Shown here: positions 17,833 to 25,936 of the stretch, in pieces
How the letters are laid out: the number at the start of each line of letters is the position of its first letter
Numbering within the stretch: position 1 is the stretch's first letter
DNA from: Sphingomonadaceae bacterium OTU29LAMAA1
Lineage (GTDB): Bacteria > Pseudomonadota > Alphaproteobacteria > Sphingomonadales > Sphingomonadaceae
DNA: 64,000 nt
Assembly (NCBI GenBank): GCA_024072375.1
Contig: CP099617.1
Coordinates: 3,727,001 to 3,791,000, forward strand
Direction of reading: 5' to 3'
Notes under the pieces: model-generated
Database searches by the model: none
Told to the model about the DNA's origin: nothing
What the model saw: only the letters and a program-made list of their open reading frames with translations
Translations under genes and position numbers: made by a program

Positions 17833-18000
17833 TCAGCCGATCTCGTCAGCGATGATCCACTGCCGGCTGATCGCCGTCCGCATCAGGCGCAAGCCGCAGC
17901 ACGTGCAGCGCGCCCGGCGGATGCCGCCGCTGCTGGTCTGTCCGCGACCGGGTTTGTGCCGGGTGGCGATGCAGGCATTCACGGAATGGGCGACGGACAT
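17833..18000 (-). CDS. Small Cys-containing hypothetical protein
   Basis: The ATG at 18000 is preceded by AAGGAG at an ideal distance, which supports translation. The 55-residue product starts MSVAHSVNACIATRHKPGRG and has a later RRARCTCCGLRLMRTAIS segment, ending WIIADEIG. Five thiol or imidazole side chains (C10, H15 and the C-x-CC group near 32-35) could form a small zinc site, but this is speculation. The gene is convergent with the histidine kinase gene 30 bp away. I do not recognise a named family. Confidence 0.6.
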   Translation of the reverse strand: MSVAHSVNACIATRHKPGRGQTSSGGIRRARCTCCGLRLMRTAISRQWIIADEIG

Positions 18001-18204
18001 GCCGAACTCCTTCGTGCGCGCTTTTACCGTCGTGTGTTGCGCAGCGATGTCCTGACCCACGCGACATGGACACATCGCCGCAACACGCTGTCGCTATGCT
18101 TATGCGTCGGTGGCGTTCTCTCCCACATTGGCCCACCGGCCGCAGGGCGCTCCCCGGTGCCCGACGGTCGAACTACGGGGCCAGCGATGGCCTTGTAGTT
18201 CGGC

Positions 18205-18666
18205 TCAGGCCTCTGCACTTACGGCGATGACCTCGATCGCATCGGCCCGCCCGTTGAACGGGAGTCGGTCGCCGGCCTCCGCACCCATCAGCGCCCGCGC
18301 CAGCGGCGCGCCATAGGCGATCCGGTCCCGCGGGGGATCGGCCTCGTCGTCACCGACGATGACGATGTCGCGCCGCTTGCCGGCGATGTCGACGACGATC
18401 CGGCTGCCGAAGCCGATGCTGCCGTCCGCAGGCGCGGCGATCTCGATCGCCGTCGTGCGCCGGGTATGCCAGTATCGCAGGTCACGCCTGATCGCGTCGA
18501 TGTCCGCCGCAGCGGCCACCGTCAGCGATGCCTCCAGCGCCGCGATCCGCTCATCGATCAGCGCCTTGCCGGCGCGCGTCACCAGGTTCGGGCCGGCCGG
18601 GATCGGACGTTCGAACTTCGGTTCCAGATGCTCTTCATCGCTCTCGCGACGGAACGCGACACTCAT
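18205..18666 (-). CDS. GreA/GreB-like transcription elongation factor
   Basis: The 153-residue protein starts MSVAFRRESDEEHLEPKFER, has a short helical segment with DERIAALEASLTVAAAADID, and ends in an FKBP-like C-terminal domain (GFGSRIVVDIAGKRRDIVIV, then YGAPLARALMGAEAGD). This is the GreA/GreB C-terminal fold, which docks on RNA polymerase. The N-terminal coiled coil is shorter than in true GreA, so it may be a specialised Gre paralogue rather than the main transcript-cleavage factor. A TTG one codon upstream is ignored. Confidence 0.78.
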   Translation of the reverse strand: MSVAFRRESDEEHLEPKFERPIPAGPNLVTRAGKALIDERIAALEASLTVAAAADIDAIRRDLRYWHTRRTTAIEIAAPADGSIGFGSRIVVDIAGKRRDIVIVGDDEADPPRDRIAYGAPLARALMGAEAGDRLPFNGRADAIEVIAVSAEA

Positions 18667-18761
18667 CAATCAGCCTTTTCCGGAATGTCCCATCTTCGGA
18701 CAGCGCCTGCTTAACCACCTTTGCGACTGGTCCCAATCGTAAACGCGGCGTTAACGTCTTC

Positions 18762-18932
18762 ATGATGACCCGACGCCTAGTCCTGACCAACGAGTCCGCT
18801 CGCCATCCGCTTCGCCGGTCGCTGCCGCCACCGGTTGTGGCGCATGCCGGCAGCAACGACGATTCCGACTGGAAGCTGTTCCTGTTGAGCTTCGCCGCTT
18901 TCTTTACCTGTTTCTACACCCTGATCTTCTGA
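18762..18932 (+). CDS. Small tail-anchored membrane protein
   Basis: From paired ATG codons at 18762 and 18765 the 56-residue product has a basic, Pro-rich N-terminal half (MMTRRLVLTNESARHPLRRS) and a C-terminal hydrophobic helix (WKLFLLSFAAFFTCFYTLIF) that reaches the last residue. It would sit in the inner membrane with its N-terminus in the cytoplasm. It lies between the divergent Gre-like gene and a convergent MFS gene. The upstream ribosome site is weak. It is similar in layout to many unnamed small sphingomonad membrane proteins. Confidence 0.5.
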   Translation: MMTRRLVLTNESARHPLRRSLPPPVVAHAGSNDDSDWKLFLLSFAAFFTCFYTLIF

Positions 18933-18947
18933 TCGGGCATCTGCGAC

Positions 18948-20237
18948 CTAATCGCAGGCAGCATGCAGTCTTTGTGCGATCCAGGCCGACACCAGGCACA
19001 TCGCCGCGACGAGGAATAGCATGTCGACGGGCCGGACGCCCATCACGTTGATGCCGATCGCCACCACCGATCCAAGCGTCATAGCACCCGAATTGACGAC
19101 ATTGTTCGCAGCGACGGTGCGTGCGGTCTGATCCTTTTCGACCGTGGTCGTCAGGAATGCGTAGAGCGGCACCACGAACATGCCGCCGGTGGTCGCGATT
19201 GCGAGCAGGCTCAGCATGATCGGCACCGCGCGCGGCTGCGCGACGAACTCGCTCCAGTCGTAATAGGTGCCCGGCGCCGCGGGGATCCAGCTGCGGCACA
19301 GGAACGAGAATATCACCACGAACACGCCCATCGCGATCACCGATAGCGGTGAATAGCGCGCGCTGATGCGACCCTTCAGCATCGTGTTGATGACCACCGA
19401 TCCGATCGCCACCCCGACCGAGAACACAGCGATCGCACCGCTTGCGACGCGTTCGTCGGCCGTGAGCACGTTCTTCACCAGCGGCGGAAAGATGATGATC
19501 AGCACTGCACCGATCGTCCAGAAAAAGCTGATCGCACAGATGGCGAGGAACAGACGCGGGATGTGCATCGTCGTGCGGATCAGCCGCCAGGATGCGGTGA
19601 AGGGATTGTAGTTGAGCTTCAGTCGCGGGCCCTCGCGTGGCGCAGGGGGCACCTGCCGCGCGGTGATCCAGCCGATCAGCGCGACGACGATGACGAGGAT
19701 CGCCGCGCCCTCGATCGGTACGTACCCGGCCATGACGGTGCCGAGCAGGATCGCGAGATACGTTCCCGCCTCGACCAGCCCGGTGCCGCCGAGCACGTCG
19801 CACGGCTTCAAATGCTGCGGCAGGATTGCGTATTTGATCGGCCCGAAGAACGTCGAATGCACGCCGAGGAACAGCACCGCACCCAGCATCAGGCCGATCC
19901 CCGCGCCCGGATAGCCCGCACGCGCCACCATCAACCCGGCGGCGCCGAGCAGCATGATGCCGATCTCCGCCGTTTTTACGATTCGGATGATCCGCGCCTT
20001 GTCGTGGCTGTCCGCCAGCTGTCCGGCGAGCGCGGAGAACAGGAAGAACGGCAGGATGGCGATTCCGGTCGCCAGCGCGTTGAAGTTCGTTTCCATGTGC
20101 GGATCGTTGAAGATCGCATAGGTCGCGAACAGCACCATCGACGTCTTGAACAGATTGTCGTTGAACGCGCCGAGGAACTGGGTGGCGAAGAGGGGAAGGA
20201 AGCGGCGCTGCCTCAGCAACCCCATGGCATTCAGCAT
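18948..20237 (-). CDS. MFS transporter, lysophospholipid transporter (LplT)-like
   Basis: The ATG at 20237 (MLNAMGLLRQRRFLPLFATQ) gives 429 residues and about twelve helices. The frame is open further upstream, but those codons lack hydrophobic or conserved features. The N-terminal motif FLGAFNDNLFKTSMVLF is typical of LplT-type MFS proteins, which move lysophospholipids across the inner membrane, and GQLADSHDKARIIRIVK is the loop 2-3 gate. It is divergent from pgsA, a phospholipid synthesis gene, which agrees with a lipid role. The actual substrate is not proven. Confidence 0.78.
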   Translation of the reverse strand: MLNAMGLLRQRRFLPLFATQFLGAFNDNLFKTSMVLFATYAIFNDPHMETNFNALATGIAILPFFLFSALAGQLADSHDKARIIRIVKTAEIGIMLLGAAGLMVARAGYPGAGIGLMLGAVLFLGVHSTFFGPIKYAILPQHLKPCDVLGGTGLVEAGTYLAILLGTVMAGYVPIEGAAILVIVVALIGWITARQVPPAPREGPRLKLNYNPFTASWRLIRTTMHIPRLFLAICAISFFWTIGAVLIIIFPPLVKNVLTADERVASGAIAVFSVGVAIGSVVINTMLKGRISARYSPLSVIAMGVFVVIFSFLCRSWIPAAPGTYYDWSEFVAQPRAVPIMLSLLAIATTGGMFVVPLYAFLTTTVEKDQTARTVAANNVVNSGAMTLGSVVAIGINVMGVRPVDMLFLVAAMCLVSAWIAQRLHAACD

Positions 20238-20425
20238 GCGAAAGTCGGCCTTCGATCGTGGCGATATTGCGGCGGGCATAGCCCAGCGGGCCAGCATCGC
20301 CAACGGGGCATCGCCGATGGGGGCCACGCGATCCGCCAACCCATGTGGAATGATGGCAGGATGTGGGGGCAACGGGGTGCGGCACGGGGTTACGCAGGCG
20401 CGCGCACCGGAGTAGGGAGAACAGG

Positions 20426-20992
20426 ATGCTGACCTTGCCCAACCTTTTGACGCTGTCGCGGATCGTCGCGGTACCGTTGCTCGTCGCCTTCCTGTGGTGG
20501 CCGCGTTGGGAGGCGGGGTTCGGCATCGCCTTCGCGCTGTATTGCCTGATGGGCATTACCGACTATTTCGACGGCTATCTCGCGCGGGCGCAGGGCGCGG
20601 TGTCGCGGCTCGGCGTGTTCCTCGATCCGATCGCCGACAAGATCATGGTCGCTGCGGTGATCCTGATGCTGGTCGGCACGCGGCACGACGACATGGCGCT
20701 CATCACCGGCGTGCACCTGATCGCCGCGCTCATCATCCTGCTCCGCGAGATCGCAGTGTCGGGCCTGCGTGAATTTCTGGCCGGTATTCAGGTATCGCTG
20801 CCGGTATCGAAGCTCGCCAAGTGGAAGACGACGCTGCAGCTCGTCGCCTTCGGTGCGCTGATCCTCGCGGGCGCGCTGCCGGCGCAGGTGTGGATCAAGG
20901 CGATCGGTCTTGCCTGTTTGTGGGCGGCGGCGGCGCTGACGCTGGTGACGGGCTGGGATTACCTCCGCGTCGGCCTGAAGCACATGGACTGA
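20426..20992 (+). CDS. pgsA: CDP-diacylglycerol-glycerol-3-phosphate 3-phosphatidyltransferase
   Basis: The ATG at 20426 follows GGGAGAACAGG, giving a 188-residue integral membrane enzyme of normal length. The CDP-alcohol phosphotransferase signature is clear: DYFDGYLARAQGAVSRLG followed by VFLDPIADK, supplying the metal-binding aspartates. The start MLTLPNLLTLSRI is typical of PgsA. It makes phosphatidylglycerol phosphate, the precursor of phosphatidylglycerol and cardiolipin. moaD and moaE follow within 5 bp and by overlap, so the three are co-transcribed although functionally unrelated. Confidence 0.95.
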   Translation: MLTLPNLLTLSRIVAVPLLVAFLWWPRWEAGFGIAFALYCLMGITDYFDGYLARAQGAVSRLGVFLDPIADKIMVAAVILMLVGTRHDDMALITGVHLIAALIILLREIAVSGLREFLAGIQVSLPVSKLAKWKTTLQLVAFGALILAGALPAQVWIKAIGLACLWAAAALTLVTGWDYLRVGLKHMD

Positions 20993-20996
20993 ACCG

Positions 20997-21254
20997 ATGG
21001 CGATCGAGATGCTGTATTTCGCCTGGGTGCGGGAGCGGATGGGCAAGGCGCAGGAAACGGTCGATCCACCGGCAGCAGTGGCCAGCGTTGCCGATCTGGT
21101 CGAATGGCTGGCGGCGCGAGACGACGTGAGCGCTGGGGCGCTGGCGGATCGCGTCCGATTGCGGGCCGCCGTCGATCAGGACTTCGTCACGATGCACGCC
21201 AGCATCGCCGGCGCACGCGAGATCGCGTTATTCCCTCCGGTGACCGGCGGATGA
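20997..21254 (+). CDS. moaD: Molybdopterin synthase small subunit
   Basis: This 85-residue protein has the ubiquitin-like MoaD profile (MAIEMLYFAWVRERMGKAQE) and ends in the essential double glycine (FPPVTGG). The terminal glycine is thiocarboxylated and donates sulfur to precursor Z. It begins 4 bp after pgsA and its stop overlaps the moaE start (ATGA), ensuring paired synthesis of the two subunits of molybdopterin synthase. Confidence 0.94.
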   Translation: MAIEMLYFAWVRERMGKAQETVDPPAAVASVADLVEWLAARDDVSAGALADRVRLRAAVDQDFVTMHASIAGAREIALFPPVTGG

Positions 21255-21694
21255 TCCGGGTGGTGGTCGATCGCACGCCGATCGATGTGGCAACGGAAAT
21301 GGCGCTTGCCGAGCAGGCGGCCGGCGCGGGCGCGGTCGCGACGTTCAGCGGGTTGGTCCGTGCCGATGATGGTGTCGGCACGCTGGAGCTGGAGCATTAC
21401 CCCGGCGCGACCGAGGCCGCGCTGGTGCGGGTCGCGCAAGAGGCGGTGGCGCGCTGGTCGCTGGGCGCGGCGTCGATCGTGCATCGGGTCGGGCCGATGG
21501 CGCCGGGCGAACGGATCGTCTTCGTGGCGGCATCGGCGCCACATCGGGCTGCGGCGCTTGAGGCGTGCGCTTATTTGATTGATCGGCTGAAAACCGATGC
21601 ACCGTTCTGGAAACGCGAGACCCGTGGCAGCAAGGCGGAGTGGGTCGAGGCGCGTGCGGCGGATACGGCAGCGGCGGAGCGATGGGAGATATAG
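21251..21694 (+). CDS. moaE: Molybdopterin synthase catalytic subunit
   Basis: The 147-residue protein shows MoaE landmarks: AVATFSGLVRADD, LELEHYPGATEAALV, VHRVGPMAPGERIVFVAASA and the C-terminal lysine segment APFWKRETRGSKAEWVEA. The lysine before RE is part of the active site that attaches sulfur to precursor Z. It starts in the moaD stop codon at 21251. The rest of the molybdenum cofactor pathway is not in this window. Confidence 0.94.
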   Translation: MIRVVVDRTPIDVATEMALAEQAAGAGAVATFSGLVRADDGVGTLELEHYPGATEAALVRVAQEAVARWSLGAASIVHRVGPMAPGERIVFVAASAPHRAAALEACAYLIDRLKTDAPFWKRETRGSKAEWVEARAADTAAAERWEI

Positions 21695-21703
21695 ACTCTC
21701 CCA

Positions 21704-21734
21704 GGTCATCCCGGGTTCGTTTGCCGGTATGACC
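21704..21734. terminator. Hairpin between moaE and fasciclin genes
   Basis: GGTCAT-C-CCGG and CCGG-T-ATGACC form a stem with one internal mismatch and a 9-base loop between two convergent stop codons (21694 and 21744). It lacks a T run but is placed to serve both transcripts. Confidence 0.5.
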
Positions 21735-21743
21735 AAATCGACT

Positions 21744-22352
21744 TTACGGCAGCTTCGGCACCAGCACGCCGTTCACCACATGGATCACGCCATTGACCTG
21801 CGCGACGTCCGCCGCCTCGACGTAGCTGCGGTTGCCGGTGACGCTGGTCAGTGTGATGACGTCGCCAGTCATCGTCGCCGTGATCGGCTGGCCGCCCAAC
21901 GTGGTCAGCGTCGCGCGTCCGCCGCCGGCGCGGATACGGTCCGTCAACTGTTCCGTGGTCATCGTGCCCGCGACGACATGGTAGCGGAGTAGCGCCACCA
22001 GCGCCGAACGGTTCTTAGGTGCCAGCAGGTCGCGAGCGATCCCGGGGGCGAGGTGGGCGAAAGCCGCGTCGGTAGGCGCGAAGAGCGTGTAAGGGCCATC
22101 GCCACCCAGCAGCTGGTCGAGTTCGGCGGCACGCAATTCCATCGCCAGCATGCCGAGTCCAGGTGTCGAGGCGATCGACGTGGCGATCGTCGCCTCCGAT
22201 TCCAGGCGGGACGGGTCGACGGCGACCGGTGCACTGGCCACCGGTGGTGGAGCGATGACCGGCGACGCCGCGGGCGGCACGCAGCCGGCCAGCAGCGACA
22301 GGAGTACGGGAACGGCAAAGCGCCGCGCGCGGATGAGGATGGTCTGGGTCAC
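21744..22352 (-). CDS. Fasciclin-domain lipoprotein
   Basis: The start is GTG at 22352, preceded by GAGGAG, giving 202 residues. The lipoprotein signal ends PVLLSLLAGC. After an Ala/Pro linker comes one FAS1 domain: LDQLLGGDGPYTLFAPTDAA (H1-like region), LRYHVVAGTMT and the closing VNGVIHVVNGVLVPKLP. FAS1 proteins act in adhesion or envelope functions; some bacterial ones are secreted and immunogenic. The frame is open to 22484, but the upstream part overlaps the oxyR end and lacks a ribosome site. It lies 37 bp after oxyR in the same direction. Confidence 0.88.
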   Translation of the reverse strand: MTQTILIRARRFAVPVLLSLLAGCVPPAASPVIAPPPVASAPVAVDPSRLESEATIATSIASTPGLGMLAMELRAAELDQLLGGDGPYTLFAPTDAAFAHLAPGIARDLLAPKNRSALVALLRYHVVAGTMTTEQLTDRIRAGGGRATLTTLGGQPITATMTGDVITLTSVTGNRSYVEAADVAQVNGVIHVVNGVLVPKLP

Positions 22353-22389
22353 GTACGCTCCTCTACGCCCGGGCGGCGTCAGGGTTGCA

Positions 22390-23292
22390 TCAACGGGCTT
22401 GTGCCAGCGCCTCGGCGAGAAGCTGGAAGTCCTTTTCGCGTGGGGATGCCTTGCGCCACACCAGTGCGATCCGGCGAATGGCATTTTCGGCGTCGAGGGG
22501 CCGCGCTACGATATCGGTATGGTCGAGGATACCGGCCTTCAGCGCCATTTCGGGCAGCATCGTCATGCCGAGGCCATTGTCGACCATCTGCACGATCGTG
22601 TGCAACGATGTGCCGAGCATTGTCGCCTCCGCGCGCAATTCGGGGCGGTTGCAGGCGGAGAGCGCGTGATCCTTCAGGCAGTGGCCATCCTCCAGCAGCA
22701 ACAGGCGCGTTTCGTCGATCAGTGACGCGGGGATGCTGGGCGGATCACTCGGCATATCCTGTGGCAAATAGGCGACGAACAATTTGTCGTCGAACAGCGG
22801 GTATGAGGCGACATCGCCGCAGGCGAACGGCAGCGCGAGCAGCACGCAGTCCGTGCGGCCGTTGTGGAGGCCTTCGCAGGCCGCGCCCGAGGGTTCTTCG
22901 CGCAGGAACAGCTTGAGGTCGGGATAGTCGCGGCGCAGGCGGGGGAGGATGTGCGGGAGCATGAACGGCGCGATCGTCGGGATGACGCTCATCCGCATTT
23001 CGCCCGACAGCGGCCGACCGGCGGCGCGGGCGATGTCGCCGAGTTCCTCTGCCTCGCGCAGGACGCGGCGCGCCTTGTCGGCGATGCGGTCGCCCAACGG
23101 TGTGAAGCGGACGACCCGGCGGGTGCGCTCGACAAGCGTGACGCCGATGAGGGTTTCGAGTTCGCGCAGACCCGCCGAGAGAGTGGACTGGGTGACGAAG
23201 CAGGCTTCGGCGGCGCGGCCGAAGTGGCCGGCGTCCTTCAGCGCGACGAGATATTGGAGCTGTTTGAGCGTGGGGAGGTAAGTCGCCGCCAT
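22390..23292 (-). CDS. oxyR: Hydrogen peroxide-sensing LysR regulator OxyR
   Basis: The 300-residue protein has an N-terminal winged helix (LPTLKQLQYLVALKDAGHFG, AACFVTQ-like helix at about 28-40) and a LysR effector domain. Cys205 and Cys214 in EDGHCLKDHALSAC match the redox pair Cys199/Cys208 of E. coli OxyR in both spacing and context, so the peroxide switch is conserved. It lies downstream of ahpC and ahpF in the same direction, with a repeat between it and ahpF. It probably regulates the ahp genes from a site upstream of ahpC. Confidence 0.93.
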   Translation of the reverse strand: MAATYLPTLKQLQYLVALKDAGHFGRAAEACFVTQSTLSAGLRELETLIGVTLVERTRRVVRFTPLGDRIADKARRVLREAEELGDIARAAGRPLSGEMRMSVIPTIAPFMLPHILPRLRRDYPDLKLFLREEPSGAACEGLHNGRTDCVLLALPFACGDVASYPLFDDKLFVAYLPQDMPSDPPSIPASLIDETRLLLLEDGHCLKDHALSACNRPELRAEATMLGTSLHTIVQMVDNGLGMTMLPEMALKAGILDHTDIVARPLDAENAIRRIALVWRKASPREKDFQLLAEALAQAR

Positions 23293-23344
23293 GCCGGGCG
23301 GGATAGAGGGGCGGGGCAGGCCGCGCCAGTCCCCTCGCTACCTT

Positions 23345-23480
23345 ATTCCTCCCCCGCCAGGGGGAGGTGGCGCCGCAAAGCGGTGACGGAGGGGGAGGTA
23401 AGCGACTAACCTAAAGGCTCGCGGAAACGCCCCCTCCGTCAGCTGCGCTGCCAGCTCCCCCGCTGAAGCGAGGGAGGAAT
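23345..23480. repeat. Intergenic inverted repeat element (sphingomonad-type)
   Basis: Left arm 23347-23396 has CTCCCCCGCCAGGGGGAGGT then GCGCCGCAAAGCGG and GACGGAGGGGG. The right arm 23430-23478 has CCCCCTCCGTCAGCTGCGCT then GCCAGCTCCCCCGC and GAGGGAGGA, roughly the reverse complement. The whole is a MITE-like or compound palindrome between ahpF and oxyR. Units with this text are, from memory, common between genes in sphingomonads. It may form a strong hairpin in the ahpCF mRNA. Confidence 0.75.
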
Positions 23481-23487
23481 TAGGACG

Positions 23488-25077
23488 CTACTCCGCCGCT
23501 TCTTCCCAGTCGTGGGTCTCTTCCGCCGGCAGGCGGATGAGGTGGTCGAACGCCGACAGCGCCGCCTTCGAGCCCTCACCCATCGCAATGACGATCTGCT
23601 TGAACGGCACCGTCGTCACGTCGCCCGCGGCGAAGATGCCGGGCTGCGAGGTGTGGCCGCGGTGGTCGATCTCGATCTCGCCCCGGGGGCTGAGCGCGAT
23701 CGCGCCGGCGAGCCATTCGGTGTTGGGTACGAGGCCGATCTGCACGAAGATGCCCTCCAGATCGACGCGGTGCATCGCGTCGGTGTTGCGGTCGCGATAG
23801 GACAGCGCGGTCACCTTCTCGCCGTCGCCATGCACTTCGGTGGTGAGCGCAGAGGTGATGATGCGGACGTTGGGCAGGCTGGCGAGCTTGCGCTGGAGCA
23901 CCGCATCGGCGCGCAGGTCGCTGTCATATTCGATCAGCGTGACGTGCGCGACGATGCCGGCAAGATCGATCGCCGCCTCGACACCCGAATTGCCACCGCC
24001 GATCACCGCGACGCGCTTGCCCTTGTAGAGCGGGCCGTCGCAATGCGGGCAATAGGCCACGCCCTTGTTCTTGTATGCATCCTCGCCCGGCACGTTCATC
24101 TGGCGCCAGCGGGCGCCGGTGGAGAGGATGACGGTCTTCGCTTTCAGCGACGCGCCGCTGTCGAGCACGATCTCATGCAGGCCGCCTTCGCCGGTCGCCG
24201 GGATCAGCTTGGCGGCGCGTTGCAGGTTCATGATGTCGACGTCATAGTCGCGGACGTGGCGTTCCAGCTCAGCGGCGAGCTTTGGCCCCTCAGTATGCTG
24301 GACCGAGATGAAGTTCTCGATCGCCATCGTGTCGAGCACCTGCCCGCCGAAGCGCTCAGCGGCGATGCCGGTGCGGATGCCCTTGCGCGCGGTGTAGATC
24401 GCCGCGGCCGCGCCGGCGGGGCCGCCGCCGACGACGAGGACGTCGAACGGGTCCTTCTGCGCGATCTTCTCCGCGGTACGCGCGGTGGCGCCGGTGTCGA
24501 GCTTGGCGACGATCTGTTCCATTTCCATGCGGCCCTGACCGAAGGGTTCGCCGTTGAGGAACACGGTCGGCACCGCCATCACCTTGCGGGTGGCGACTTC
24601 GTCCTGGAACAGCGCGCCGTCGATCGCGGTGTGCGTGACGCGCGGGTTGAGGACGGCCATCAGGTTGAGCGCCTGCACCACGTCGGGGCAGTTGGCGCAG
24701 GACAGCGAGAAGAAGGTTTCGAAGTGGAAATCGCCGTCGAGCGCTTCGACCTGCTGGATCAGTTCCTGCGCGGCCTTTGACGGGTGACCGCCGACCTGAA
24801 GCAGGGCGAGCACGAGGCTGGTGAATTCGTGGCCCATCGGCAGGCCGGCGAAGCGGACGCCGATGTCGGTGCCGGCGCGGCGGATCATGAAGCTGGGCTT
24901 GCGCTTGTCGTCGGCGGTGACGACCGCGATCTTGTCGGACAGCGCGGCGATCTCGTCGAGCAGTTCGGCCATCTGGCGCGACTTGGCGTCGTCACCGAGG
25001 CTCGCGACCAGCTCTATGGGCTGGCGGATGTTGACCAGATAGGCCTTCAACTGCTGCGTCAGATTGGCGTCGAGCAT
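23488..25077 (-). CDS. ahpF: Alkyl hydroperoxide reductase subunit F
   Basis: The 529-residue flavoprotein has an N-terminal tandem thioredoxin-like domain with the redox pair SCANCPDV (about residues 128-135). A FAD/NADH thioredoxin reductase domain follows, with [19 protein letters not shown], the second pair CPHC in [30 protein letters not shown] and the end [20 protein letters not shown]. It passes electrons from NADH to AhpC. It follows ahpC after a strong intergenic hairpin. The size and all cysteine motifs fit E. coli AhpF. Confidence 0.97.
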   Translation of the reverse strand: MLDANLTQQLKAYLVNIRQPIELVASLGDDAKSRQMAELLDEIAALSDKIAVVTADDKRKPSFMIRRAGTDIGVRFAGLPMGHEFTSLVLALLQVGGHPSKAAQELIQQVEALDGDFHFETFFSLSCANCPDVVQALNLMAVLNPRVTHTAIDGALFQDEVATRKVMAVPTVFLNGEPFGQGRMEMEQIVAKLDTGATARTAEKIAQKDPFDVLVVGGGPAGAAAAIYTARKGIRTGIAAERFGGQVLDTMAIENFISVQHTEGPKLAAELERHVRDYDVDIMNLQRAAKLIPATGEGGLHEIVLDSGASLKAKTVILSTGARWRQMNVPGEDAYKNKGVAYCPHCDGPLYKGKRVAVIGGGNSGVEAAIDLAGIVAHVTLIEYDSDLRADAVLQRKLASLPNVRIITSALTTEVHGDGEKVTALSYRDRNTDAMHRVDLEGIFVQIGLVPNTEWLAGAIALSPRGEIEIDHRGHTSQPGIFAAGDVTTVPFKQIVIAMGEGSKAALSAFDHLIRLPAEETHDWEEAAE

Positions 25078-25113
25078 GGCGGAAACTCCTGGAAATTCTG
25101 TCGTCTAACAGAC

Positions 25114-25144
25114 GGCCCGGGGTGGAAGGTGTCCACCCCGGGCC
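25114..25144. terminator. 13-bp hairpin between ahpC and ahpF
   Basis: GGCCCGGGGTGGA (25114-25126) and TCCACCCCGGGCC (25132-25144) form a perfect stem with a 5-base loop in the 154-bp gap between ahpC and ahpF. No T run follows in the leftward direction. It could stop part of the transcription or protect the 3' end of an ahpC-only mRNA, giving more AhpC than AhpF. Confidence 0.65.
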
Positions 25145-25231
25145 GCGATCACCCTGACCCTCGGGGAAGGGCGGGGATGGGGTAGGCGCCGTCGTATCCC
25201 TGCGTGCGCAGGAACACGGGTGCCGGATCGC

Positions 25232-25795
25232 TTAGATCTTGCCGACGAGGTCGAGGCTGGGGGCGAGCGTCTCTTCGCCCTCTTCCCACTTCGCGGGGCA
25301 GACTTCGCCCGGATGCGCGGCGATATACTGCGCGGCCTTGATCTTGCGGAGCAGTTCAGCGGCGTTGCGGCCGACGCCTTCCGAGGTCACTTCGATCAGC
25401 TGGATCACACCTTCGGGATCGATCACGAACGTGCCGCGATCGGCGAGGCCCTGGCCTTCGCGCAGGATCTCGAAGTTGTTGCTGATGCTGTGGTTCTGAT
25501 CGCCCAGCATGAAGTAATTGATCTTGCCGATCGCGGGCGAGCTGTCATGCCACGCCTTGTGGCTGAAGTGGGTGTCGGTCGACACGCTGAACACCTCGAC
25601 GCCCATCTTCTGGAGCGTGGGGTATACGTCGGCGAGGTCTTCCAGCTCGGTCGGGCAGACGAACGTGAAGTCCGCCGGGTAGAAAAAGAATACCGCCCAC
25701 TTGCCCAGCACGTCAGCGTCGCTGATCTGCACGAACTTGCCTTCCTTATAGGCCTGGGTGGTGAACGGCTTCAGCTTGCTGCCGATGAGGGCCAT
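25232..25795 (-). CDS. ahpC: Alkyl hydroperoxide reductase subunit C (peroxiredoxin)
   Basis: The 187-residue protein is a typical 2-Cys peroxiredoxin. The peroxidatic Cys47 is in [16 protein letters not shown] and the resolving Cys166 in [10 protein letters not shown], both in the AhpC pattern. The active-site [10 protein letters not shown] loop and [15 protein letters not shown] helix are complete. It reduces peroxides in the cytoplasm and is recycled by AhpF. It is the first gene of the leftward ahpC-ahpF-oxyR group, with a candidate OxyR-type site about 80 bp upstream. Confidence 0.97.
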   Translation of the reverse strand: MALIGSKLKPFTTQAYKEGKFVQISDADVLGKWAVFFFYPADFTFVCPTELEDLADVYPTLQKMGVEVFSVSTDTHFSHKAWHDSSPAIGKINYFMLGDQNHSISNNFEILREGQGLADRGTFVIDPEGVIQLIEVTSEGVGRNAAELLRKIKAAQYIAAHPGEVCPAKWEEGEETLAPSLDLVGKI

Positions 25796-25874
25796 GTTGG
25801 TCTCCGGTATTGAATGGTGTGAACCGGATATAGGTGCTCATGCCGCAGCGCAAAATTAATCTGTTTGCACTGCG

Positions 25875-25903
25875 TGATCGGATAAGCCGATCAATAACGA
25901 TCG
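25875..25903. promoter_or_regulatory. Candidate OxyR-type operator upstream of ahpC
   Basis: TGATCGG-ATAAG-CCGATCA (25875-25893) is a perfect 7-bp inverted repeat, followed by another GATC core (ACGATCG) about 10 bp on. GATC-centred half-sites repeated at about one helical turn are what a tetrameric LysR regulator such as OxyR would contact. It lies about 80 bp before the ahpC start. The E. coli OxyR consensus is not exact, so the link is inferred. Confidence 0.45.
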
Positions 25904-25936
25904 TAGCACCTTAGGCCATGCACTTGCGTGCGCGAA

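Noticed and set aside
18001..18204. Possible structured RNA (6S-like or riboswitch) in the gap before the Gre-like gene
   Set aside because: There are GC-rich inverted segments (for example around 18130-18160) but I could not match them to a known RNA. A covariance-model search would be decisive.
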